A stretch of DNA of 64,000 nucleotides from Pseudomonas putida (GTDB taxonomy: Bacteria; Pseudomonadota; Gammaproteobacteria; Pseudomonadales; Pseudomonadaceae): positions 1-64,000 of the forward strand of contig NZ_MKZO01000009.1 in the NCBI RefSeq assembly GCF_001941965.1. The letters are read 5' to 3'. Of the stretch, positions 1-9,503 are shown one piece after another. The notes beneath the pieces are model-generated. The model made no database searches, was not told the DNA's origin, and was given only the letters and a program-made list of their open reading frames with translations. Positions within the stretch are counted from its first letter, which is position 1. Every line of letters begins with the position of its first letter. The position numbers and the translations under genes are program-made.

Positions 1-114
1 CAGGTTGACCGGCGAAGGCCGGCCCTGGCGCCACATCCGCACGCGCCGCACGGCGCCGAGCACGGCCAGGCCGAGGGCGGCGAACAGCAGGATGGGGAGG
101 ATAACGTTCAGCAT
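1..114 (-). CDS. dgcB: DgcB, dimethylglycine demethylation electron-transfer subunit (N-terminal 38 codons only)
   Basis: The ATG at 112-114 on the minus strand opens a frame that runs off the left edge. It encodes a hydrophobic N-terminus (MLNVILPILLFAALGLAVLG) followed by a basic stretch (RRVRMWRQG), the pattern of the membrane-anchored DgcB iron-sulfur/ferredoxin-type protein. Assignment rests on this start and on its place directly downstream of dgcA, as in P. aeruginosa where dgcA and dgcB are adjacent. DgcB is thought to pass electrons from dimethylglycine oxidation towards the electron-transfer chain. The catalytic and Fe-S domains lie outside the window, so cofactor motifs cannot be checked. 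Confidence 0.75.
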   Translation of the reverse strand, partial: MLNVILPILLFAALGLAVLGAVRRVRMWRQGRPSPVNL

Positions 115-140
115 GGGAAGCTCCCACTCGGGTTGGAGTT

Positions 141-234
141 GGCACGGACCCTGTGGGAGCTGGCTTGCCAGCGATTGCAATGGTGAATTCACTACCGCTA
201 TCGCTGGCAAGCCAGCTCCCACAGGGTCCGTGCC
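141..234. repeat. REPIN (inverted REP pair) between dgcA and dgcB, perfect 35-bp arms
   Basis: Arms 141-175 and 200-234 are exact reverse complements over 35 bp, starting GGCACGGACCCTGTGGGAGC, with a 24-bp loop. The core is the same REP unit found five more times in this window. It lies between the dgcA stop and the dgcB start, so any dgcAB transcript would carry a very strong hairpin, which could stabilise upstream mRNA or lower dgcB expression. Confidence 0.9.
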
Positions 235-255
235 GCTCTCTCGATCAAGGTCCGA

Positions 256-2316
256 TCAGAAGTCCTTGCACAGGCGCAAGGCGTCGTAGATCGCCGCATG
301 GGTATTGCGCTGCGCCACGCAGTCGCCGATGCGGTACAGCAGGTAACCGTCGCCGGCCTGCCCAAGGATCGGCTGCGGCTGGATGGCGAACAGCGCCTCC
401 ACATCGATCTGGCCCTTGTTGCGCGAGCCGTCCTTGAGCGCGTAGTACAGCGCCTCGTCAGGCCGCACGCCGTTCTCGATCACCACCTGGTCGACCACCC
501 GCTCTTCCTTGGCCCCGGTGTATTCGTTCTCCAGCACCGCCACCAGCTTGTCGCCCTCGCGGTAGACCTTTTCCAGCATCAGGTCGCCGGTCATGATCAC
601 TTCCTTGGGGTACATGCTGCGGTAGTAGGTGGGGAACGAAGTCCCGCCGATCGCGACGCCCGGCTTGATGTCGTCGGTGACGATCTCCACCTGGCTGCCC
701 TTGTCGGCGATGAAGTCGGCCACCGACATTCCGGTGAATTCGCAGATGGTGTCGTAGACCAGCACGTTCTTGCCCGGCGCGACCTTGCCGTCGAGCACGT
801 CCCAACTGCTGACCACCAGCCCTTCGGCAGCGCCCCAGTGTTCGTTCTGCTCCATGAACGGGTGACCGCCCACCGCCAGCACGACGATGTCCGGACGCAG
901 GTCCATGATGGTGTCGGCATCGGCCGCGGTGCCCAGGCGCAGGTCGACCTTCAGGCGCGCCAGCTCCAGTTGGTACCAGCGGGTGATACCGGCGATCTGG
1001 TCGCGTTGCGGGGCCTTGGCGGCGATGGTGATCTGCCCGCCGATCTGCTCCTTCTTCTCGAACAGGGTGACGTCATGGCCACGTTCGGCGGCGACACGTG
1101 CCGCTTCCATGCCGGCCGGGCCGGCGCCGACGATCACCACCTTGCGTTTCGCCCCGGTGGACTTCTCGATGATGTGCGGCACGCCCATGTATTCACGGGA
1201 GGTCGCGGCGTTCTGGATGCACAGCACATCCAGGCCCTGGTACTGGCGGTCGATGCAGTAGTTGGCACCGACGCACTGCTTGATCTGGTCGATCTGGCCC
1301 ATCTTGATCTTGGCGATCAGGTGCGGGTCGGCGATGTGCGCGCGGGTCATGCCGACCATGTCGACATAGCCGCCTTCGAGGATGCGCGTGGCCTGGTTCG
1401 GGTCCTTGATGTTCTGCGCATGCAGGACCGGGGCCTTGACCACTTCCTTGATGCCCGCCGCCAGGTGCAGGAACGGCTCCGGCGGGTAGCTCATGTTGGG
1501 GATCACGTTGGCCAGGGTGTTGTGGGTGTCGCAACCCGAGCCGATCACGCCGAAGAAGTCGACCATGCCGGTGGCATCGTAGTACTTGGCGATTTCCTTC
1601 ATGTCTTCGTGGCTGAGGCCATCGGGGTGGAATTCGTCACCGCAGATGCGCATGCCGACGCAGAAGTCCGGGCCGACCTCGGCACGCACCGCCTTGAGCA
1701 CTTCCAGGCCGAACTTCATGCGGCCTTCGAAGCTGCCGCCCCATTCGTCGGTACGCTTGTTGACCCGCGGGCTCCAGAACTGGTCGATCATGTGCTGGTG
1801 CACGGCCGACAGTTCGACGCCGTCCAGGCCGCCTTCCTTCGCCCGGCGTGCCGCTTGCGCGTAGTTGCCGATCACCCGCCAGATCTCTTCCGGCTCGATG
1901 GTCTTGCAGGTAGCGCGGTGCACCGGCTCGCGGATGCCGGACGGCGACATCAGGGTCGGCCAGTTGAAGCCGTCCCAGCGCGAACGCCGGCCCATGTGGG
2001 TAATCTGGATCATGATCTTGGCGCCGTGCTTGTGCATGGCGTCGGCCAGATTCTGGAAGTGCGGAATGATGCGGTCGGTGGACAGGTTGACCGACGACCA
2101 CCACTCCTGCGGGCTGTCGATGGCGACCACGGAAGAACCACCGCAGATGGCCAGGCCGATGCCGCCCTTGGCCTTCTCTTCGTAGTACTTCACATAGCGC
2201 TCGGTGGTCATGCCGCCGTCGGTGGCATAGACCTCGGCGTGCGCGGTACTCAGCACGCGGTTGCGGATGGTCAGTTTGCCGATCTGGATCGGCTGGAACA
2301 TAGCTTCGAACGCCAT
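256..2316 (-). CDS. dgcA: DgcA, dimethylglycine demethylase flavoprotein subunit
   Basis: This 686-residue protein has the two-part architecture of the trimethylamine/dimethylamine dehydrogenase family. Residues about 1-380 form an old-yellow-enzyme-like FMN TIM barrel that begins MFQPIQIGKLTIRNR and carries the family HMGRRS region. Residues about 393-680 form a nucleotide-binding half with the dinucleotide fingerprint VVIVGAGPAGMEAARVAAE. It converts dimethylglycine to sarcosine during glycine betaine catabolism. The start is backed by GAGGAG upstream and lies 17 bp after the DUF5943 gene. One oddity is the region corresponding to the TMADH 4Fe-4S cluster: it reads CVGANYC followed by a later Cys, so one of the four usual cysteines is alanine. 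Family identity is secure; the symbol follows the Pseudomonas gene order. Confidence 0.93.
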   Translation of the reverse strand: MAFEAMFQPIQIGKLTIRNRVLSTAHAEVYATDGGMTTERYVKYYEEKAKGGIGLAICGGSSVVAIDSPQEWWSSVNLSTDRIIPHFQNLADAMHKHGAKIMIQITHMGRRSRWDGFNWPTLMSPSGIREPVHRATCKTIEPEEIWRVIGNYAQAARRAKEGGLDGVELSAVHQHMIDQFWSPRVNKRTDEWGGSFEGRMKFGLEVLKAVRAEVGPDFCVGMRICGDEFHPDGLSHEDMKEIAKYYDATGMVDFFGVIGSGCDTHNTLANVIPNMSYPPEPFLHLAAGIKEVVKAPVLHAQNIKDPNQATRILEGGYVDMVGMTRAHIADPHLIAKIKMGQIDQIKQCVGANYCIDRQYQGLDVLCIQNAATSREYMGVPHIIEKSTGAKRKVVIVGAGPAGMEAARVAAERGHDVTLFEKKEQIGGQITIAAKAPQRDQIAGITRWYQLELARLKVDLRLGTAADADTIMDLRPDIVVLAVGGHPFMEQNEHWGAAEGLVVSSWDVLDGKVAPGKNVLVYDTICEFTGMSVADFIADKGSQVEIVTDDIKPGVAIGGTSFPTYYRSMYPKEVIMTGDLMLEKVYREGDKLVAVLENEYTGAKEERVVDQVVIENGVRPDEALYYALKDGSRNKGQIDVEALFAIQPQPILGQAGDGYLLYRIGDCVAQRNTHAAIYDALRLCKDF

Positions 2317-2333
2317 GGCGCGGGCTCCTCGAC

Positions 2334-2864
2334 TTACAGCGGCTTGACGATGAACAGGCCGTCGTCGTGGCCTTCTTCGGAACCGCCGTAGACCTGCTCG
2401 GCGACCGTACGGATCTTGCTGCCGCGGGCGGCGAGGATCTGGTCCATGGCCCCGGCGAACCAGCCGGTGAACATGTAGTCGACCTTGCGCCCGACCTTGC
2501 CGTAGACGTAGACGAAGGCGGAGTGCTCGAGCTTGACGCTGCAGGTGCCTTTATCGAGGTCGATGTCCTGGATCTTGAACAGGCCCCAGCCGCGCTGGGA
2601 CAGGCGCTTCATGTAGTGCTCGAACACCGCCACGCCTTCCAGGCCGTGGCATTCGGCTTCCTTCTCGCACCAGTGCCAGGCGGATTTGTAGCCGGCCTTG
2701 TAGAGGATCTCGGCGTAGGCGTCGGCGCCCAGCACTTCCTCGATACCCATGTGGTTGTTGACGAAGAAATGCCGCGGTACGTAGAGCATCGGCAGGGCGT
2801 CGCTGGTCCAGACACCGGTCTCGCTGTCGACTTCGATTGGCAATTGCGGGGCGATCTTGGCCAT
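2334..2864 (-). CDS. DUF5943-type protein of the dimethylglycine operon
   Basis: This 176-residue soluble protein has no signal peptide or membrane helix. It sits 17 bp upstream of dgcA and 75 bp downstream of the dipeptidase gene, so it is almost certainly co-transcribed with dgcA. The position matches PA5397 of P. aeruginosa, which is conserved next to dgcA. Visible features are a His/Cys-rich middle (SAWHWCEKEAECHGLEG) and a C-terminal glycine-rich stretch. The fold resembles 4-vinyl-reductase/V4R-like small-molecule binding domains, but I infer that only from length and pattern. A role in handling C1 units or in stabilising DgcA is possible; neither is shown by the sequence. Confidence 0.72.
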   Translation of the reverse strand: MAKIAPQLPIEVDSETGVWTSDALPMLYVPRHFFVNNHMGIEEVLGADAYAEILYKAGYKSAWHWCEKEAECHGLEGVAVFEHYMKRLSQRGWGLFKIQDIDLDKGTCSVKLEHSAFVYVYGKVGRKVDYMFTGWFAGAMDQILAARGSKIRTVAEQVYGGSEEGHDDGLFIVKPL

Positions 2865-2939
2865 GGAAACTCAACTCCAGAAATTTTTGTTTGGCTGCCC
2901 CCGCCTGATGCAGGGGTTGGATAGAGAGGCTTCGGAGGC

Positions 2940-3917
<978 letters not shown>

Positions 3918-4011
3918 CAGGCTGTCCCCTTTATTGGCAATCCCGCGCCGAATCGTCTGCCGGCGCTATTGGGGGTCAGCATATGCCTCGGGTGATTGTC
4001 GTCCCGATGCA

Positions 4012-4040
4012 AAAACGACAGGGGAATTGCCGAAAGCGTC
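4012..4040 (-). promoter_or_regulatory. Candidate AraC-type (GbdR) half-sites upstream of the dgc operon
   Basis: Read on the minus strand, GACGCTTT (4040-4033) and GTCGTTTT (4019-4012) are direct repeats offset by exactly 21 bp, about 100 bp upstream of the dipeptidase start. The same 21-bp phasing of GTCG-like boxes occurs before caiX and choX. A dyad TGTCGT-N12-ACGACA (3997-4020) overlaps the downstream box. GbdR is known to activate dgcA in P. aeruginosa; calling these its sites is inference. Confidence 0.4.
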
Positions 4041-4145
4041 AAAGGGCGACAAAGGGTGACGGGAACCGTCGGGGAAGGCCCTCCGCCTGCCATGGATCGG
4101 GCATTTCGCTAGCTTCGGCGGTTCCTCAACGAAAGGAGTCATCCG

Positions 4146-4901
4146 ATGCACAACCTGACCGATCGGCTGGAATTCATTGCCGCCCTGGAAATCCCCGGCA
4201 CTGCGCCCCGCCTGCTGCGGCAAAACCCGCCCGACCAGCCTGATAATCCCGGCCCGTCGGCCGACAGCGCGGTGGTCGCCGGCGACAGCCTGCTGTCCTT
4301 CGTCGCCGGCCTGACCTGCCAGGCCCGCGAGGATGTGCTCAACAGCACGCTGCTGATGCAACTAGCGGCGAACAAGCGCTTCGACAAGGCGATCCAGCGC
4401 GAGGAGTGGTTCAACTTCTACGTGGACGGCCTGGGCAAGCTGGGCTGGACCCTGTCGCATAACGAACTGCTGCGTTTTCACCCCAGCCAGCAGTCCTTCA
4501 GCATGAACGACGTGATCATCGACATCATCGAAGGGGTGGCCGGTGGCAGCACGTTCAGCCCGATCGCCCGGCGCACCCTGGAATCGCTGCGCAAGCAGCC
4601 GCATGCCCTGGAGCTGTTCATGAACCACAGCAACAGCGGGAATGTCGGCACGTTCCAGATCCTGCCCTGCTCGCAGAATTGCGCGGGTGACGTGACCATG
4701 CTGATGAATTGCGTGCAACTGATCCGCAATGTCAGCAGCAACAGCTTCCTGTTCATCAACTTCCAGAACAACGATGTGCGCATCTTCCGCTCGTCGCAGA
4801 CGGCAGTGCTGAATGTGCAGGCGTATGGACAGGTGAGGAATGCGGTGATCGAGAAGCTGGGGAGGAATGCCAGCCAGTTCGTGGCCAACCTGAATCTCTG
4901 A
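4146..4901 (+). CDS. Uncharacterised protein, 251 aa
   Basis: The ORF has a strong ribosome-binding site (AAAGGAG, 8 bp before the ATG) and codon use typical of the genome, so it is a real gene. I do not recognise the family. The protein has no obvious signal peptide or membrane helix. It has a proline-rich N-terminal linker (about residues 25-38), a helical middle (SFVAGLTCQAREDVLNSTLL onward), and a C-terminal half that looks beta-rich (FLFINFQNNDVRIFRSSQT). It is transcribed divergently from the dgc operon and ends at a REPIN that separates it from the convergent ABC transporter gene. No function can be assigned. Confidence 0.8.
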   Translation: MHNLTDRLEFIAALEIPGTAPRLLRQNPPDQPDNPGPSADSAVVAGDSLLSFVAGLTCQAREDVLNSTLLMQLAANKRFDKAIQREEWFNFYVDGLGKLGWTLSHNELLRFHPSQQSFSMNDVIIDIIEGVAGGSTFSPIARRTLESLRKQPHALELFMNHSNSGNVGTFQILPCSQNCAGDVTMLMNCVQLIRNVSSNSFLFINFQNNDVRIFRSSQTAVLNVQAYGQVRNAVIEKLGRNASQFVANLNL

Positions 4902-4918
4902 CTGCCCTCCAGGGCCCT

Positions 4919-4989
4919 ATCGCTGGCAAGCCAGCTCCCACAGGTTCTGCGGTGCACGCGGTCCCTGTGGGAGCTGGCTTGCCAGCGAT
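4919..4989. repeat. REPIN between convergent genes
   Basis: Arms 4919-4944 (ATCGCTGGCAAGCCAGCTCC and on) and 4964-4989 are exact 26-bp inverted repeats with a 19-bp loop. The element sits between the stop of the 251-aa gene and the stop of the convergent ABC transporter gene, where its hairpin could act as a bidirectional transcript end. Confidence 0.88.
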
Positions 4990-5009
4990 GAGGCCATGAG
5001 CAGCAACCA

Positions 5010-6677
5010 CTATGCGGGTACTGCCTCCCCTTCCAGCATCACCGTCCGCTCGAACAACCCCGCCAACACCCCCTGGTGCGTCACCGCCACCACCGTGCAC
5101 CCCGGCAGTTCCCGCTTCAGCATCTTCAACACACCCCGCGCACTCTCGTCATCCAGCTGATTGGTCGCCTCGTCCAGGTACAGCGTCTGCGGCCGGTACA
5201 ACAAGGCCCGGGCCAGGCTGATGCGCTGCTGCTCACCGCCACTCAGGGCCCGCTGCCATTCGCAGCTTTCGTCCAGCCGCCCGGCCAGCGCGGCCAGCCC
5301 GACCTTGTCCAGCGCGCCTACCAGCCGCGCATCGTTCGGCAGCCCGGTGTCCGGATACGCCAGCAATTCCCGCAACGACATCCGCGCCAGGTACGGCTGC
5401 TGCGGCAACAACAGGCTGCGCCCCGGCGGCAACTGCCACTGCCCGCTGCAGTATGGCCACAAGCCCTGCAAGGTCCGCAGCAAGGTCGACTTGCCCAGCC
5501 CGCTGCGCCCGTCGAGGCGCACCCACTGCCCCGGTAACACCCGCACATCCAGCCCGTCCAGCAGCACGCTGCCATCCGGCCGGCACACCACCAGCCCTTC
5601 GGTGCACAGGCAGCCCCCTGCCGGCACCTCGCGAACCTGCTGGCGGCTGGCGGCAATCGCCCGCTCGAACTGCTCCAGGCGCTGCAACGCCGCGCTCCAG
5701 CGCACCAGCTTGGGATACAGCTTGATAAACCAGCTCAGCGAGCCCTGCACCGCCGTGAACGCACTGCGGATCTGCATCAGCCCGCCGAGGGTGATGGTCT
5801 TCGCCAGGAACAGCGGCAAGGCGGCGAACACCGGGATGATCAGGCTGACCCGCTCGAACGCCACGGTAAACAGGCTCAGGTTGCGCTCGCGGCCCATCAG
5901 TTGCCGCCAGTTGTCGGCAATCGCCTGGAAACGCGCGGACAACTGCCGCCGCTCCACCGCCTCGCCGCGGTACAGGGCGATCTGCTCGGCATGGTCGCGC
6001 TTGCGCAGCAGGCTGGCGCGGAAGTCCGCCTCGCGGTGCTCGCGCTCGTAGTTGAGGTCGTGCAGCGGCTTGCCGACCCAATGGGTAATCAGGCTACCCA
6101 GCAAGGTGTAGACCAGCACCAGCCAGACCAGGTAACCGTCGATGCTGAACGTGGTGCCGAACAGAGTGAAGGTCTGGGTCCCGGACAGCTCCCAGAGGAT
6201 CACCACGAAGGCGCCGACCTGGGCCAGGTTGATCACGAACGACGCCACCAGTTCGATGCTCAGGTCGACCATCATGTCCACGTCCTGGGCGATGCGCTGG
6301 TCCGGGTTGTCCGGCTCGTCGCCCAGGCCCAGGCGATAGAAGGCCTGGTCGCCGAGCCAGTCGGCAGTCAGGCGCTCGGTCATCGACTGGCGCCAGCGCA
6401 TCACCAGGCCCTTGCGCAGCCAGTCGAGGTAGACGTAGATCAGCACGTAGGCGCCGATATACAGCGAGTACTGGCCCATCAGCGCATACAGCGCATCGGT
6501 GTCGAAGGCGCCGAGGGTGTCGTAGAAGGTCTTGCTCCAGGCGTTGATCCACACGTTGATCTGCACCACCAGCAAGCCCATGCCGATCACCCCGCCGAGC
6601 ATGACCCAGGCCAGCCACTGCCGGCGGCTGGCCCAGAACGGCCGGGACAGGCGCCAGAAGGCACGCAGGGCGTTCAC
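5010..6677 (-). CDS. YddA/SbmA-type ABC transporter, fused permease and ATPase
   Basis: This 555-residue protein joins an ABC_membrane_2 (SbmA/BacA-like) permease with about five membrane helices (residues about 20-330) to a C-terminal ATPase. In the ATPase, DGRSGLGKSTLLRTLQGLWP is the Walker A region, ALSGGEQQRISLARALLYRP the signature and TLYLDEATNQLD the Walker B. The start is GTG at 6677, overlapping the peptidase stop as GTGA. Length and architecture match E. coli YddA (561 aa). YddA lies with the receptor YddB and the M16 peptidase PqqL, the same trio as here. It probably moves peptide fragments or a small product across the inner membrane; the direction is not settled by sequence. Confidence 0.88.
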   Translation of the reverse strand: MNALRAFWRLSRPFWASRRQWLAWVMLGGVIGMGLLVVQINVWINAWSKTFYDTLGAFDTDALYALMGQYSLYIGAYVLIYVYLDWLRKGLVMRWRQSMTERLTADWLGDQAFYRLGLGDEPDNPDQRIAQDVDMMVDLSIELVASFVINLAQVGAFVVILWELSGTQTFTLFGTTFSIDGYLVWLVLVYTLLGSLITHWVGKPLHDLNYEREHREADFRASLLRKRDHAEQIALYRGEAVERRQLSARFQAIADNWRQLMGRERNLSLFTVAFERVSLIIPVFAALPLFLAKTITLGGLMQIRSAFTAVQGSLSWFIKLYPKLVRWSAALQRLEQFERAIAASRQQVREVPAGGCLCTEGLVVCRPDGSVLLDGLDVRVLPGQWVRLDGRSGLGKSTLLRTLQGLWPYCSGQWQLPPGRSLLLPQQPYLARMSLRELLAYPDTGLPNDARLVGALDKVGLAALAGRLDESCEWQRALSGGEQQRISLARALLYRPQTLYLDEATNQLDDESARGVLKMLKRELPGCTVVAVTHQGVLAGLFERTVMLEGEAVPA

Positions 6678-9478
6678 AGGGCCTGGTCCCGGGCGGCCGG
6701 GGTCGGCAGCAGGCGCAGCTGGACCTGGTTGGCGCGGGGGAACAATTGCCCGGCCATGGCTTTCAAGGCACCGGCATTCAGGCCTTCAGGCAGTTGCGCC
6801 TGGCTGCTCAGGTAGCGCGGATCGCCCCAGTGACGCTCGCTCAGGACCAGGCGGCGCTGCTGAGTCGTGGGGTCGTCGCGGCGTTTACTTTCCTGGCGCG
6901 CCAGCTCCGCCCGCTCGCCCTTGACCCACTCGGCACTGACCGCACCCGGCAGTTTGTCCAGGGCGTCCTGGGCAAGGGCCCAGAGCTCATCGACCCGGGC
7001 CGGATCGCAGGTGAAGCTCAACCGGCTTTCGATACGACCGGTGTCGGGGTTCAGCTCGCTGTCGAACTTGAGCCGGTACACCCCCGCCGCTTCGCCACGC
7101 AGGCGCTGCTTGAGCTGCAGGCTGGCGAGATCACGCAAGGCCGCGACCCGCGCCGCCGCCTACGGGCTCCAGGGTTGCTCGCTGAAACTGGTGGCCTGGA
7201 ACACCGCGCGGGGCTCCAGGGCGATGGCCAGGGATTCGCTGCGTTGACCCGGTTGCTGCAAAGCAGCGTTGTTCTTCAGGGCCTCGCCCCGAGGGATGTT
7301 CGCCAGCCGGGCGAGCACCGCTTCCTCAAGGACCTTCGGCTCGATGTCGGCCATCAGGTAATAGGTCACGGGCGCAGCAGACAAACGCTGCCAGTCGGCA
7401 TCCAGCGCCGTCGCATCGAGCGCCTGCAAGGCCTTGGCATCCGGCGTCTGCCAACTGTCGCTGCCGTACATCAGCCGGCGCATCGTCGAGGTTTCCCGCT
7501 CGCGTACATCATCCGGACGGCTTTGCAGGCGCTTGAGCAGATCGTCCTGCGTTTCGCTGAAGGCGGCCGGGTCGATACGGATATCGGTCTGGCTCAGGCG
7601 GTAGCTTTGCAGCAGGTCCGCCAAAGCACCCTCCCCCGGCGTGACGCTCAGGTTCAGTTGCAGACGCTGGGGTTTCTGGTCGACGCCCAACGTGACTTTC
7701 TGCGCCTTGCGCCAGGCGTCGAGCGCCTCGGCGGAAACACCCGCCGGCGCACTCTGGGTGGCCAGTTGCGTCGCCATCTGGGTTCGCCACACCGGACGAT
7801 CGGCCAGGTTATAACCGGCCGTCGAATCAGCCTGCAGCGACCAGCGGCCGCCCTCGGCATTGGCGCGCAGCCAGACCAGGCGGTCACCATTGCCCAGCGT
7901 CCAGTGCTCGACCTTTTCCTTGGCGAACGCCTGGCGCCTGGCGATGCTGCCCGGAGCAGGCAGTGCCGGCATGACCAGCTCGGCCACCGGCTTGCTCGTG
8001 GTTGCCTCGGCTTTCTGCTTCGGTGCAGCCAGCGACGAGTGAGCGATGGAGTCCTGCAACTGCTCCACCTCGGTCACCGTCGGCAGCTCCAGCGGCGTCA
8101 CTCCGGGTGCGCTGACCTGCAACACCCGGTCGCCACAGCCCAGCCAGCGCCACAGCCGCTGGTTCAGGTCATCCCGCCCGATGCTGCCGAGCACCTCCAG
8201 ATAGCGCTGCGCCGCCGCATGCTTGGCCACCACCGGCTTGTCCTGCACGGCGGCGTTGTTCAGTTGCTCGACCCATTGCTGGAAGTCCCGCGAACCGTCC
8301 TTGGCCAGGGTCTTCTCGCCCAGGTCCTGGATCACCCCGCGCTCGTGCAGCAGTTCGGCCTCGGTGAAGCCATGCTGACGCAGGCGCTCGATTTCGCTGA
8401 GCAACTGCTGCAGCGCCTTGCGATGTTGCTGCCCCTCGACCCCGGCCGCGATGCCAAGCACCGTGGAATGCTCGCCGATCAGGGTTTTCTGCGCGGTCAG
8501 GCTGCGCACGCCATCCACCGGCAATTGCCGACGCAGGCTGCTGGTCATGGCGGACAGGGCCATGCGGTCGATCAGCCGCTCGCGCATGGCGGCGCGCGTG
8601 GTGCCGCGGCTGTCCGGCTCGTGCAGGCGGAACAACAGCGCCACCTGGTTGCTGCCGGACTGGGCGTCCTGCAGACGGAAGACTTTCAGCCTGTCATCCA
8701 GCGACAGCTCGCGCTGTTCACGGCTCGGCACGGTGGCTGCCGGCACTTTCGAGAATGCCTGGTCGATCTGCTTCGCCAGGGCGGCCGGTTCGAAATCGCC
8801 CACCACCGACAGGACCATGTTGTTCGGCACATACCAGCGCTGCTGGTAGCGCTTGAGTGCCTCGACACTGGCCTTGCGGATCGCGCCTTCGTTGCCGATG
8901 GTGCGGTGCGCCGGGTAGTTCGAACCGGCACGCTGGGAGGCGATGCGCTGCTCGTTCATGCGCTGGGCCACGCCGAGGCCGCCGCGCCACTCCTCGATCA
9001 CCACCGGGCGCTCGCGCTCCAGGTCGGCAGCGTCGTAGTCCATGGCGAACACCAGGTCAGACAAGGCCTCCAGCGCTTGCGGCGCCTGCTTCACCCCGGA
9101 GGGCGGGCTGAGCAGGTACTGGGTGCGGTCGTAGCTGGTCACCGCGTTGAAATGCCGGCCCTGGACCCAGCCCAGCCCGGTCATGCGCTGGCGCAGGTCG
9201 GCGCTATCGCCGCCGTGGCTGTAGAAGGTCAGGTGCTCCACCAGGTGGGCGACGCCGACCTGATCGGCGTCCTCGTCCACCGAGCCGGCCTGTACCGTCA
9301 GGCGCAGGTCGAGGCGGTTGGCCTGGCTGGCGTCGCGCACCAGGCGGTATTCCAGGCCGTTGGGCAAGGTGCCACGCACCACAGCGGCATCCCAGGGCAG
9401 CGCCGTGTCGGGCGCCTGGGTGGTGGCGCAGGCGCCGAGCAGCAACGGACCGAGCAGGCCCGCAAGGATCTTGTTCAT
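6674..9478 (-). pseudogene. M16 (PqqL/FusC-like) zinc peptidase lipoprotein with an in-frame amber codon
   Basis: The reading frame is continuous from 9478 to 6674 except for one TAG at 7160-7162, after the residues SEQPWSP. Both halves are in the same frame, so a single substitution explains it. The N-terminus MNKILAGLLGPLLLGACATT is a lipoprotein signal with an LLGAC lipobox. The zinc motif HLVEH follows in VAHLVEHLTFYSHGG. The intact product would be about 934 residues, like PqqL (931) and the ferredoxin protease FusC. I chose the start at 9478 because GGAA lies about 8 bp upstream; an ATG at 9487 is possible. Translation ending at the amber loses the last 160 or so residues of the C-terminal M16 domain, but the active site is upstream, so partial function is conceivable. 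Confidence 0.88.
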
Positions 9479-9503
9479 CAGGTTCATTCCACGGTGAGGA
9501 AAG

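Noticed and set aside
298..2391. A 697-codon frame antisense to dgcA
   Set aside because: It is a compositional shadow. The minus-strand flavoprotein has clear FMN and dinucleotide motifs.
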